Assembly: GCA_009617715.1 (NCBI GenBank)
Contig: VTFK01000097.1
Location: forward strand, 744,001-808,000
Length of the DNA: 64,000 bases
Direction of reading: 5' to 3'
Source: Plectrocnemia conspersa
Lineage: Eukaryota > Arthropoda > Insecta > Trichoptera > Polycentropodidae
The notes beneath the pieces are model-generated. The model was not told the origin of the DNA and did no database searches. It saw nothing but the letters and a program-made list of their open reading frames with translations. A program made the position numbers and the translations under genes. Of the stretch, positions 1-13,640 are shown piece after piece. Positions within the stretch are counted from its first letter, which is position 1. Every line of letters starts with the position of its first letter.

Positions 1-3000
1 TTTATTAAAGGGACGAAAAAGGTGCATTCCCGGCGAAAGCTCTTTAAGTTGCGGGTTGTGCGAAATAAAATGGCGATAACCGCATCCGCCACGCAATCGG
101 ACGGCTTTTGTTCTGGTGAGACGTCTAAGGAGACGCAGACGTCTCACGTTGCAGGGCTATAAATTTCGAATTCCGGATTCGAAAACCTATATATTATATA
201 GTTGAGAGTATAAAAGAAGATTTCAAGAATACATTGTAAAGCTGTGAATTTTTATTATTACGAATGAAAGAATATGGAAATTTGAATAATAACACTTTAA
301 AAATAACAGTTAATATGGTATAAAAAGTTTATGGATTCACAAATAATATGTTATAAAAATAAAGTATTAAATAAAGCTTATATTTAAAACTTAGTTTTAA
401 AATAAACTATATCGATTGTATGAAATATTAATTCCCAATTTTAGAGAGATGAAAAATTAAAATCAAACAGAATATAACATAGTCAAATATATTCACAAAA
501 CTTTGCCACTTCCTTTTTAAAGTAAGCAGGGCAGTTATGTATAATGAAAATCTACTTTGGCTTATACCTGGACTGCAATCTTAAATTTCATAAACGCATT
601 TTTAAATTTAACTTTAGGTTAATTTTTAATGAAATCAATAATAAATATTGTGAATAAGCAGTAGCAAGGAGACTTTTGAAAATCCATATACATATTTATT
701 ATGGCTTCTGCTGCATTGTTCATTAAATTTAACTCATGGTATTTGTGAATATTTGATTGCCATCATATTTAGATAAACACTACTAAAGCCTGTTTATATT
801 TAAAATTCATAAAGTAGGTTTCATTTAAATTCTAGTTCGATGAATAACATATACGTTACTACACAATTTTCTCATTCCGAGAAAGCTTTGCGTGTTCACC
901 TGTATTAAATTTTATTTTTTTATTTTTTATACAATTATTGAAAGTCTCTGTCGACATGCGTGGTCCCAACGAAAGGCGATAAGATTTGTTAAAAAGGAAA
1001 TGTCCTGAAGACAAAACAAAGACATTAGACAATAGATTGAAGGAATAGGGTGCTGCTTCGCCACCCCAGACCCCAACTCCTGAGAAAGAGAATGGGGATT
1101 ACTGGGTGGTCGGAGGGTCGTGTCAACGCGTATTGGGAATAAGATGAGCTGTTGATAGAAGAAGACGAGACGATATCATCCTCGGAGATTAATCACAAAC
1201 TCACCGAGATGGATGCGAAACAAATCGACAGCGTAAAATTAGAATATTCCACCTAAGTGGTTTGCTATGTACCGCTGAAGGCGATATCGTGAACGGAATT
1301 TTTATTTACACCCAATAAAAATGCAGTATTATATACATATATTATATTTCTATAAGATAGCTGTGACGTATAAGTATAGTTACATTGTGGCTTTCATGCT
1401 ATTTCAAGTACGTAGACATAATACAAAATATATTATAATGTTTGTGACTAGTATTATGCTTGCATGATGTGCTTTAATTATTATATAAAAATCAGTATAT
1501 TTAATATTAATCACATATTTCTACCACTGTCAAGAATATTAAGGAAAATATTTCATAATTATAAACTTCAAATCTCATACAGTAACATATTAAAGTATAT
1601 TTTATAATATGGATAAAATGGTTTTACAATAAAATAAAAGTAAAGAATCTTGCACTATTTTTTGATAAATCTGTTAATTTAGTAAATTAACTAATATTTA
1701 AAAAAAAATATAAATTACAAATTCTATACTTGCACCCTCAACATCCCCATCTTAACTAACCTGTTTGTTAACGTTTTACATGAAACGTGTATTTTTTTTT
1801 TGTATAAAACGTTTATTTCAATAGGATAATTAATTTTACCAACATACCAATGTATACAATACGTGTTACTGGTTTTTAACTATTTTCGTTATTAACTACA
1901 ATATAATAAGAATATAAAATAAAACGTTAGTGTAATAATTTTGAGGAAAAATACTTTAAAAGTGTAATGAAAGAAAAAATAAAAAAAAAACAACGGATTA
2001 AATGTTATTTTAAGTATATTTAGATAAATAAATGGAACCATTGAAATATATTCTCAGGCCTCTAAATTATATGTCCTCAAAGTGGGCAATATCGTTCACC
2101 GGTGGGCGATGGACAAATCTCGGTTGGCAACACTGGTTCCATGGGAATTTGGTGAGCGACGGAAAAGTCAAGGGGGGAGACGGAGAAGTGGGCCAAAAGT
2201 TTTTATTCAAAAAATAATGTTGTGCTAAAATATTTAATCATTTATTACTTATATTATAGTAAATATCTTTTGTATAATTGTTTTAGGATCTTTTGAAAGT
2301 GGTCGATGTAATCATTTTTTCCAGGAATCTATGGTTTAGGCTATAACCGTTATGATACTTATATACACTTATTTTGACTTTTTTTAAATTGGGTATATTA
2401 TTTTTATAAATAGAACTTCTTTTATTATAAGTAGCAAGTATTTAATATTAATAGCAAATATTATTATTAATATAAAATAGGAATTAAAAATATAATTTTT
2501 AATTTTATTAGCATTATATAAATATCAAAAAAAAAAATTTTAATTAGTCAATAAAATTGGTAATAATATTATGTAAAAGTGTGCATTTTTTGTTTTATTT
2601 TATTAAATAAGTTTATAATTTTAATTCTAAGTTAAACTCGCTAATTAAAATCTTAAAATTGCACAAGGTGCATGAGTGGAATTAAAACAATATATGAGAA
2701 TTTCCACGTTTACTGTTATTATGAAAATGACAAATATTCTTAAAATTTATCATTTAAAGCCATTTATGAAGTTTTAAGATAAGTATATAAAGGTATACCT
2801 TTCATAATTATATTTATATTGAATTATTTTGGATAACATGCAATTTATTCAAATTAGTATTACTGGCATTATTCCACTTTGGGCAGACATATGTTAAAAT
2901 GGGTCTGATTAATATAATGTATACTAGGATTTTTTCTGTATTAAGCACACTCTTTCTGTTGAATATCGGACCATTCGAACGAAGTCCCTGATATTTAACA

Positions 3001-6000
3001 CAAGATGTACATTTTTAGACAACTGTCCTTTTAACTTTTAATAGGTTGTGGAAAAGTTTGTCTAGGTTTCGTAAATACAAATGATTCTGCTTTATTAAAT
3101 AATGTGCATTTTAGCTTATGTATGTATTTATATATAATATATATAACATTTTAAAATATATGTATATAAACGCCATTTTAAAATTCCTTCTTCATAATGA
3201 ATCCACCTGTATTATGCACTCTGTATATAATAAATTCGTTTTCGATCAAATCACAACCGGGCGTAATAAATATGGTGATATAAATCCCCAAGGCGAGCTT
3301 CTCCAAAGTCCATTTAATTATAAAGTATTCAACACCTATCCCAGTCCCTCTTAAAACATCAGTCACGTCTTGGTGACATAATTATTCACGAAAAAATGAA
3401 TACCCCTATATTATTACAAGCTTCGCCACCCACTCACTACCTGTCAACGCCAGGTGGTACTTTAATTGACGATCTCTCCACCATGCAAATAACGTGTGTA
3501 TGCAATATAAGCAGAGCACACACGTATGTAGTACGACGCCGCGCCGGTCCGCAAAATCATTAATAATTTTGCGAGTTGAATTTAACTTGAGTTTAAAACG
3601 ACATCTCGTCGCAGGGACTTTTAATTATTTAACCATTAATAAATGTGTGCAGGGAAAAAAAACTACAGTGGTATCGACAGGCATGGAGCAATCATCAATC
3701 ATAGCACGAGCCAGCGGATTGGAAAATGGTTTAAACGGGCATTATGCCATCTAATGATCCGTTTCTGGTCCGATTCATAGACGGTGACGTTGACAAATCG
3801 AAGCGCAATTATGGTGTATTAAAATAGCAATCAAAAGCGAAATAAGGCAATGATAATTTGGAATGTTGATTATAATCTGGGCGTTGGTTCGTGTCTCGCC
3901 ATGACATGGTGATACAGGGTGTGACGTGGAAAATTAAAAGGGTGACTTAATCGGTGTGTTTGATGTAAACGATATGCTATTTAAAGTTATGACAATGTAT
4001 AATTATTATACGAGCATTTTAATCTATCAACATAGCAACTCAGTTAGGTAAGTTGCCCGTTTCCGAAATGTATTTTAACGTTTATTTAAATTTATATACA
4101 CATATATATATTTACATACTAAAAGCTAATAAAAATAAAAATTTAGGACGAATTGTAAATTCTTTTGCGATCTTTCGCTATTTAAAATTTTATCCTCCGC
4201 AGAGGATACAAATAACTGACGGATTGTTGAAGTGAAACGCGTTCCTCATAACAAAGCCTCAAAGCATCTTGGAAAATTGTTCGCAGATGTCGACTCAACG
4301 TACAGATAATTTCCATTTGTTCTCAAATGTGTTTCTAAGATCTTTAAACGAAGTTTCTCTAGCAAAAACGTTTCTATCAAGATTGTAGGAATAAACTTAT
4401 GGCTAATGAGATCAGTACGGTTGACGTACGATTATTCCACAGATAATCCCAAAATAGTCAGTAACAGATTAAATGCATCTTCATACAAAATAAATCTGGA
4501 ATTCGTAACTGCTGTATTTATGTCGTTCATGAATAAGAAAATAGCAGAGGGTCTAAGTTAAACCACAAAAGAACTCCTGAAGAGGTAAAATATTCGTCGC
4601 AATAGGTTATGATTTTTTAAAGATCACTAATATAACTCAGAAATAGTGCAGTTATATCATCTGATATAAAAATATGAATATATAAAACAAATAGAAATAA
4701 TAAATATCATAAATATTTATATATAAAATAAATCATGCAGAGACACCTGCAAAGTTCGGACTGAGATCATTTGCAATATATTACAATAATCGAATGGTGG
4801 TTTTATTACATTTATTAGCATCAATTATAGTAATATTACGCATTAATTTATTGCATATGTTGCCAATAATTAGCTAAAATATATAATGGCATACCAGTAA
4901 ATTGGAAAATTTAATTCTTTAAACGTTTTGTGATGCCTTAATATTTACTTTTCACAACAGAAACAGTTAAACCAATGCTCGTATAAGCAAACAAGTAAAT
5001 AATTAGTAATATTTTATGTTGATGTATTAAATTAAAGTTACATTTAAAACCTTATTTATTTTTCATGTCTGCTAAAATTACTATGCATATTTAATTTAAA
5101 GGCTTGTAAAAAATAATAAACCTATATTTATTATAGCAGATGTCGTTAACCCATTTGAATAAAAAACGTTTTAAAGATATTATTTTCATTGTGGATTCAA
5201 ATAATATATAATCTAATCGTGCATTTTATAATTATTTACAGGAGATTATGTCGCTATTTTATTTTAAGGAAAATTAAGTAAAAAATATCATCTTGTAGTT
5301 ATAGCAGTAGTAAGAAATACGGTAGCCCTTTTGAAGAAAGAAAGTTCTGAGATTTTAATTTTATCTTTAATTAAAATATATTATTATTGTGCATTTTATA
5401 TTCATTTATAAAAAATGTGTTATCCATTTTCAACAATTTTTGCAAAAATTAATAAAAAAAATATTGTGTGGCAGATATAATAAATGTATAAAAATAATTA
5501 CATAAGCCAGTAATTATAGGTAATTTAATTTAATTTTATTGTACATACATACATATATAGACCTAATCGAAATTCATGGTAAAATAAACTATTATATTAT
5601 ATTTTTTAACTTGCATTAATCTTCTTCATACATATCGAAAACAGCAAATGATATAATTATGAAATATTACGAGGAGATTAAACACATTGTGCTTGCGATC
5701 AAAGTGAATAAAGTTTTCGATTCGAGATTACCTGCGCGTAAGCGTCTCAAAGTGCTTAATAATCGAGTTTCTAATAGCGAAAGATCGCAGAAAACGGCCC
5801 TTCAGCTTAAATTCAGACTGTGGCATTGAGAGCGCAGATATTAATTTAATTAAATTGCCTTATGGCAGAACATAAGTTCGCTGAGCATAATTACTGAACC
5901 AGCGTTTTGGGCTAAGCGAAATTTTAGGTTGAAAATTGAAATATTACAATGCTCTTACACGGTCCATCGGTCGACGGATTATTAAACACGATAATAATAT

Positions 6001-7982
6001 TTTATCATACTAATATTGTTTAGTTATTGAAAATAAAATTAGATATTCACGTAACATGCTCAAGGATAATGTATTCAATATTATAATTGTTTCTGAGTAA
6101 AATAGATTTATATTTTGATACATGCCGGCGACGAAATTGTTTATAACACGTTATCGTAGACGTTTCGTAGACAATTTAGATTTAATTATTACTAATATAA
6201 TTTCAAATATGTGATACATACTTAATGAAAACAATAAGATATGCAAATTATACAGACATGAATAAATGGTGTATTCTGTATTTGTTAGCGTGGCGAAGTA
6301 CTGTTACAAGTTATTAAATACATACTAGGATAGAACCTTTAATAACTGGCTAAGAATATAACCTAAACTAACGGATGATAAAGAATAGAAAATCAGACGT
6401 AATTTGGTTTGATACCCTTGATTCGCCGTATTCAAAATCATAGTAAATATATACATGTGTACACAGTACATACGCATATTACTAGATATAATTAATTTAT
6501 ATCAATTTTGTTTGATATAAGAAAATTATAGAACGGGTTTGTTGCTATTGCGGCACTTAGACCGATATTTATTATTAGTGCAAAAATGATTTTTTTATGT
6601 ATAATCACTTAATCAGACACATTTTAACATATTTTTGCTCAGCGTAGAGTAACACCAGACATGTGTATGTTTGTATAACCAGTATTATGTATTTAATTTG
6701 GTATGTACATTTATTTATCATAGTAAAATAAGCGTGTTATAAAAAAATATTGAGTTAATTTTCTGCAATCGTTTTATTTTTATCGTTGTGCGTTTTATTT
6801 GTAATTTGTATTTATTCATTCAATATATGTTTTTAGTTTTATTTACATACTTTTATATTGTATGGCAAATACCACGGAGATAGTTGTGGAAAATCATAAA
6901 AATATAGCAATAAAAGTATACTGAATAGATAAAAACTTTAATAATAACTTCCAAGCTCGGAAGCGATCATTACGCAAATTTTACGAGAATCTTGAACGTA
7001 AAAATCGACGCTATTTTCATAAACACCTCATAAAATCAGTAGCAAATTTTAATTTCGCATCATTTTGCTTAATTTTATTATTCGCGCCGTCGAAAAGTCA
7101 TACGGTCTACTCCATAAATCTCTTTTAGCGTTTTTACTACGTCCAACGTTCAAATTTTTTACAACTTGAAAAAATAAAAGATTAAAAAGTGTTGCACCTT
7201 TTATTGCGCGCCTTGTTTAATGCATGCGGACTCCAGACACTTTTTTTTTTTTCACCTCTAAAAGTCTTAAAACTTTCCGGGTGCACCGTAAATTTTGCAC
7301 ACCTATAAAACGCTGCATATAATTTGCGCTTATAACGAAACTCGCTGAAAATACTTCCTCCATGTTTCTGTTGTGAGTTTGGGTGAGAGAATCGAATAAA
7401 AAGTTATACTACGTCTTGGTCTTTAATTTAGCATTCACGTCACGTACGACACTGAATTTTAATATCCTTCAGCGGCGGCATTATATCAGGACTTTAACTA
7501 TATAACATTCATTACCCAATAAAATGGTTAAGCTCCTACACAGAATATTATCTATCACGTGACGACATAGAGCTACTGTTTTAATGGTGGAATTTACAGT
7601 AATAATTACACACTGATAATTAAATTAATTAAATAAAAAAATAATATATCAATTTGTATATTTGTAACATTGCTGACTAGTGGCCATCTTTAACTCTTTA
7701 ACTTATGCAATTCTCATACAAAAAATAGTCTTTTGAATAATCTGAAACTAAAAATTGCATTGATGGAAATAAAACATTAAGCTTAGAATCAAAATTTAAC
7801 CTTTTTTAAAATACTAGGGAAATATATACATTTTAAAAGAGTGCAAAAACATCTCTGAACAGCACAATCATTATAATTGATCCGTAAAAAGTAGGATTTA
7901 GATATCTCGATTAGTAATTTCCAATGACTAATAATATTATAGTGGAGCAATGGTACAATCTTATTTAATATTTGTTAAGCAA
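1..7982. other. AT-rich intergenic DNA with G+C-richer islands
   Basis: No gene is supported. More complex islands lie at about 1-170, 1020-1270, 2030-2190, 3270-3960, 5640-5960 and 7080-7500. Open frames here (for example 3494-3754) lack signal peptides, domains and splice support. The islands may be conserved regulatory DNA, but this cannot be tested from one sequence. Confidence 0.5.
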
Positions 7983-8040
7983 TTATTATTATTATTATTA
8001 TTATTTTATTAATTTATTTAGCTTAATAGCTAATCTTTAA
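7983..8040 (-). mobile_element. very short 3' end of the same non-LTR family (copy 3)
   Basis: (ATT)n followed by TTATTAATTTATTTAGCTTA and ATAGCTAATCTTT, the same 3' end and microsatellite tail as the copies at 44.0 and 54.6 kb. Similarity ends after about 50 bases, so either this is an extreme 5' truncation or the rest has decayed. Confidence 0.7.
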
Positions 8041-11000
8041 ATAGACAAAATGTATTGATTGCTGTTCTGAACTGTTTTAAAATATTAACTACATTGAAAA
8101 TTTTCAGGAAAGTTTCAGAAGTGCTTTGATATGTTCAAAATAAAATACGTATGATTTATTCAATGTTATTATTTATGTGATTTTTAGCGACATAAAAATA
8201 CGTTAAAACCGATACGTCCACCTATGCACTATAGAATTTTAATTAATTTTGTAAATAACATTGCTGTGAGTATATAATATTATAATCAATTTATTATTCT
8301 TATATAAATGCAAATATATATATGTTTAATGCATGTTAAGTATGGTTATTTAAAGCAAAAATATAAGTTTAAAGTGCACTCAATGTAATAATAATATTAA
8401 AACATTAAACTACTTTCATGCTACGATCTAGGAAAATTCAAACAATATGCTTTTAACTGAAGAAAAAAACCACGCACAAAGTAGTAAATTTCTTCAAAGT
8501 TAAAGACATTCTAAAGACCCATCGTTACCATAAATTTCGACCTCGCCGCAAAGTTGCGGGTCAATGTTTTCCGTTTTAAAAACTTTTCAAAAGATTTGTA
8601 GTCAAACAAGAGTAATAAGCAAAAAATCTAGGTACCTCGAGTTACCAAATTGGCATTATGACACGCGGGACACGTGTCGTTTTGACCAATAATAGTATGC
8701 AGAGTGTCGGTCGGTGTTTCGACCATAAATAAGCCTCGGGAAAGGGCCAATGGATGGTGCCGAGGCCCAGACGTGACAACAGTCTGCGGTAATAATTTGC
8801 CAAATGTCATTGACCGAACAGGTTGATCCGTCCGGTGGACCCCCGAACTCACGCCGCCTGATTTTCCCTCCCGTTTTGCACAGGTCCGACCCCACCGACC
8901 GGTGGGATTGGCAAAAATTTCCAGACGATTCTGGACTTCTCTCGCAACAGTAGAAAAAGTTGGAAAATTTACATTTTCCGCTTTGCAGACGTCATGCTGA
9001 AATTAAATATTAATTGCAAACTCGGATTTCACATAAAGAATACTATTATGTAATTTAACATTAAGTGATTTTATAGTAAGAAAAAAAAATGTTTCAAGGT
9101 TCTTCTTCCAACGAAGTAAAAATTAATATATCCATTTTTTATTTCGAGAGTCGTTTGGACAATTAATAAAAAAAAGTAGAAAAAATAATAATATTGCTTT
9201 GCTGCATTTCTAGGTATCTTTTAGACATTTGATAAGATGTGGCATGATGCCTTTTTCTTAAAAATAAATAAAAAACTGTATTCAGAAATTATTAATCGAT
9301 AATAACGTAAAATACACTTTTTTTGTTGATGAATTTACCACCGTTTCATATTTAATTTCTTGTTTATTGCCAATTATATTAAGTGTAGCAACTCTTTTAA
9401 GTGAAAATGCTACACTGTTTTTTTATTTAAAGAGTTAAAACACTGACTTATTCTTTAAGACCAAATTAAATTTAAAGATTCAAGAGGGACGAACTGATAT
9501 TTTAGATGTCTTACACTTCTAAAACATTCACGGACTTTTATCAATTCTCCGACATATTTCAACCTATCACAAAATCAAAATAACTAAAAATAGTTGTGAG
9601 ACTACTAAAACGTTTTTATTGGAAAGAAAAAAATTAACCTTCTCATATAAATCGGATTGATGATGAAGTAGATGAAATATAAATTATAGCATACAAATCG
9701 GCTCTCTTTCATCAGAAGATACAATGCAAAAACAATATTAAATATGACTTCCGACGATAAAAAAGTGAAAAAAACAGCAATAAAAAAATCCACCACATGA
9801 TTTTATAAAATTCTACACTAATTGTAAATACTTACAATAAGTGTACAATTTTAACAAGTATTAAATCTAGTTTTTTCTGAAGTCAGACTTTTTAATTTAT
9901 TAAGATACGATCAAGATTGAATTTCTTCATTGGTAAAACAATAAACAACTAATTAAAACTTAAAAATATGTATTGGCTTCTTTGACAAGGACCTAACTAT
10001 TACTAAATAATAAACTAGTACTCTATAAAAAAAATACTATAACCGATCTGGACGTAAGGGACTCAACTTTGGGGTACAGGAAAAAACTGCAACTTAGAGC
10101 TATTCAACGATTCCGATCAAAAGTTCTGCTTTAATTACAAATGCCCCTGGTACATTCAAAACAATAGCCTACACAGTGATTACTAAAATATAAAAACAAT
10201 CAAAGAAACAGTAATTAACTTTAGTGTGATGTACCATAGGAGACTTCACGTACACCCAAACCAGTCCGCTAAAGAACTATTGGCCAATGATGAAAAACGA
10301 AGGCTACGAAAACATAAGACCGGTGATTTATGAGATTTAAATAACTGAATAATCATTAAGTTATTTGGTTTCATGGCCATTTTTCATACGTCATAAAATA
10401 TTAAATTGTGAGTGTTTTAATAAGAAAATAGAATTTTTAAAACATTTTCAAAGGATTACGATAATCAAGATATGATTATTATTGTAATGGAGTAAATATA
10501 TATATGTGTATGAAGATTATTTCTGGAATAGCATATCATAAAAATGGCCTACTAGTGTTATTGTATTAATAACTGAGATACTCAAATTAAATTTAAAAAG
10601 GAAAAAAAATACAGGGAAATATAGGAGATAAAATATAGTTTCAAATTTGTTAGTTGTGAAGGAATAGTGTAATTTTTATCTCAGTCAACTCGTACGGAAT
10701 CCATTTTTTACTTTTTCATTGACATTTAGAGAGCAGAGACTTGTTTCTAATGTTAAAAGTATTTTTCACAACATCAAAAAAAGATCTTCATTAAGGATTA
10801 TTCTTATGGCTAATGTCACCAGTGCGAAATTTGTTGAACAAATAGAAAATAAACCCCCTGAAAATAGTACATTACAAAAACCTGTTTTTGTGTGGCTTCT
10901 GCTGTGTTGTATGTTTATTTTAGTTGATAACAAGGATTTTTAAATCTCTAGTCGCAAAACAGTATAAATATATTTTTTAATCATAAAATATGTACATGAG

Positions 11001-12950
11001 TTTTCGTTTCTTAAAACATAATAACATCAATATAAAATATTGGTTTAAGAAAAAGTATATTTTTCTGTTGTTTGTATTTATACAACTACTTTACGTTTGT
11101 ACGCATTATAATACATAATCCATAAAATAGAAAAGCTTAAAAGTTTAAATTTGAAAAGTTTGACTTTGCCATAGTTGCGTATCACCACCGCATTTTATAA
11201 AATCCTTGGAGCTAAAGTATTAATCTCGTGCTATACGTACTACATGGTAAAGTACCATAAAAATACGTAAATGTTTGCAATATGTACGCTCGTAAATATT
11301 AGTAATAATGCGAAATAAAAGTGCTGTGAAAGCAATATGTTCTCGAGGGAAATATACAGAATGTGATTGACTAAGAGGTTATATTATTTTATGGATTTTC
11401 TACATGCACGTGTGAATGTACGACATTTATCGTAAGAAATAATACTTGGTATATTATCATATCAGCACGAAAAATCAATGTTATGAGTTTAAAAATATAG
11501 AGACCGACCGAAAATTCAAGTTCAGTTGAAAACTGTCATTGTATTCTATTGAAATATTATATAGACATAAATACTTCGTTCAAATTAGTACAGTTATTTT
11601 AATAAATTGTTGTATAAGTAATGTCTTATGACATTTTATTGCTAAAACTGAATAAACCATATTGTTAACGAACAATTGTACAAAATCATGAATATATATA
11701 TATTGGGATTTTAATTCATATACAATAAGTAATTTTCAGTAATTTTCAGAACACATATTGTTGAGTAATTTTCGTTTTAACTTGGGAAAATCATTTTATT
11801 ACAAAGTAAACGTTTTAACTTGGGTACATGTTATACATTGTATATGTACCTGTGCTAGAGTATAAGCCCTGGGCTTCGTCGGCAGATTTTTACATTGTGT
11901 ATTGTCCACTGGAAGTGTTATCATTTTAGCAGGGCGGACGTTTCGGAATGAATGTACCGCTCGTTATCAGGCTCGGTCGTCCGTATACCCGGGGCTGATT
12001 TAATGTCAGCCTTCCATTATCCGATAATGCCACATAATTGCATCATGAGTCCCTTCGACGTCGGTACTGGGTTGAAATTTCAAAGGACAAAATCGATCAG
12101 CGTAATCCCTTTGATGCGCGCTGACTCTTCAGTGAATTAAGCGCTTGATATAAATAAAAATAAATGTATTTTTAAGATCAAAATATTACAACTATTCAAA
12201 CACTAAACACTGTTGTTGAAGTGATTGCAGAAATTTTGATAACAATCCCAGCTTTTCAACAAGACAAATGGCGTTGAACACAGCTGTCAGGTAAAAACAT
12301 ATTTTGTGTATTTTGCAAGAGGATTTTGTAACCGTATACTACGACCTACCATTGTAAAACAAATTATGCTTAAACATTGTTAAAACCTTAACTAATTTTT
12401 ATGATATTTGTATTTAATATTAAAATATTATTAAAAAATAACAACGTAAAGCAATTACCAAAAGTTTTGGATAATATCTATCCTATAACTAACTAAAGCA
12501 AAATCGAAACAAATAATTGAACTGTCAAACAAAACGGATTAATTAAAACAATTAATTGCTCAATATAATTTAGCAATTATAAAAAAAAATATTTAGATAC
12601 TTTCAAATGCCTCTAAATTATATAAAAAAAACGCCGTAGAAAACAATGGGTAACTATTATACCTATAATTCCAAGAAGCTCTGTGTTTCATCTTCAGTTA
12701 ATAAGAAAGAATACTATAAAGAATACATACATTATATAGTATATATTAATAAGATATATAATATTTTTGCTATGCGCTGAAGTAGCTCATTTTAAAAGAA
12801 TTTTCAATACCTAATAGCTCGATTGATTCTTCACTACGAACTAGTTCGATTTTAATTAATCCTCAAGGTATTTATCAGTGAGATTAAGAAAATCTAGGTA
12901 AACCTAATCTGTGATGATCGATCATAATTATATTTATATATCACTCATTC
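8041..12950. other. AT-rich intergenic DNA with islands at 8.6-9.0 and 11.9-12.1 kb
   Basis: No gene recognised. The island at 8500-9000 has overlapping minus-strand frames of 74 and 79 codons, and the one at 11850-12140 has a 62-codon frame. None shows a domain, signal peptide or splice partner. Confidence 0.45.
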
Positions 12951-12954
12951 AGAT

Positions 12955-13040
12955 CTCAAGGTAAGGTCCATGTGAGATTTGAACCTAGGTCTTTCAAGTT
13001 AACAGCTAGAAACTTATACCACTCGTGCTGGTTTAAATTA
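12955..13040 (-). repeat. tRNA-derived SINE, copy 1
   Basis: The minus strand shows an A-box-like GCACGAGTGGTAT (13028-13016) and a B-box AGGTTCAAATCT (12985-12974) with tRNA-like spacing. The intervening CTTGAAAGACCTA matches the copy at 22305-22395. It sits in ordinary AT-rich DNA. Confidence 0.6.
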
Positions 13041-13376
13041 AAAGGTATTTTGTCAGGGAAAAAATAATTGTTTTAATAAAGAACTTTAATTAAATATTTA
13101 TTTTCTTAAAAAAGCATTGCTTTTTTTGTATTTTATTATTTTTGATATCTTATGGCTAAGCCATTAAAGGAGGGCTTCGCTCCGTGGGTGCAGGCTAGAG
13201 GCTGCAGTTTCAGAATGCCTCGATGAGATGTCCAGTGTGGCTCAAAATTATCGATATCCCAAATTCACGGAGAAAAAACTTTATTTATTAAACTGGTCTA
13301 ATGAAGATTTCTCTCTACAAATTTTATTGTTAACCCACAAATTATCCAAATCGATTTAAAGAGTCGATAGAGTAAA

Positions 13377-13640
13377 TTGATGATAAACTGTTAATCGATT
13401 CCCTATTGATGATAGACTGTTAATCTTCCCTACTTTCCCCGATTATATATTATATAAGCCAGAACGCTACCGCAAGAAAGTAATTTCTGAAGTGAACTTG
13501 AACTTCTACTTCTCTTCGAAACCTAGACGCTGAATGGCACAGAAGACAACTTTGAAGGTCTAGTGCAGATAAACGCAGCCGCTTCCACTTTGATTATAAG
13601 CTCTAGTCCAGTCAAGCAGTCACCTATATTTATATACAAA
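13377..13640 (+). other. possible solo LTR or promoter-like patch
   Basis: A 29-base direct duplication (TTGATGATAAACTGTTAATC-type, 13377-13434) is followed by TATATTATATAAGCCAG (13445-13462). A more complex 150-base stretch with GAACTTGAACTTCTACTTC comes next. Such a TATATAAG plus initiator layout is common in insect LTR retrotransposons. No second LTR, primer-binding site or gag/pol is seen, so the call is tentative. Confidence 0.25.

Noticed and set aside
7983..8010. CRISPR-like or satellite array
   Set aside because: It is an (ATT)n microsatellite belonging to a retrotransposon 3' tail; no spaced repeats occur anywhere in the window.
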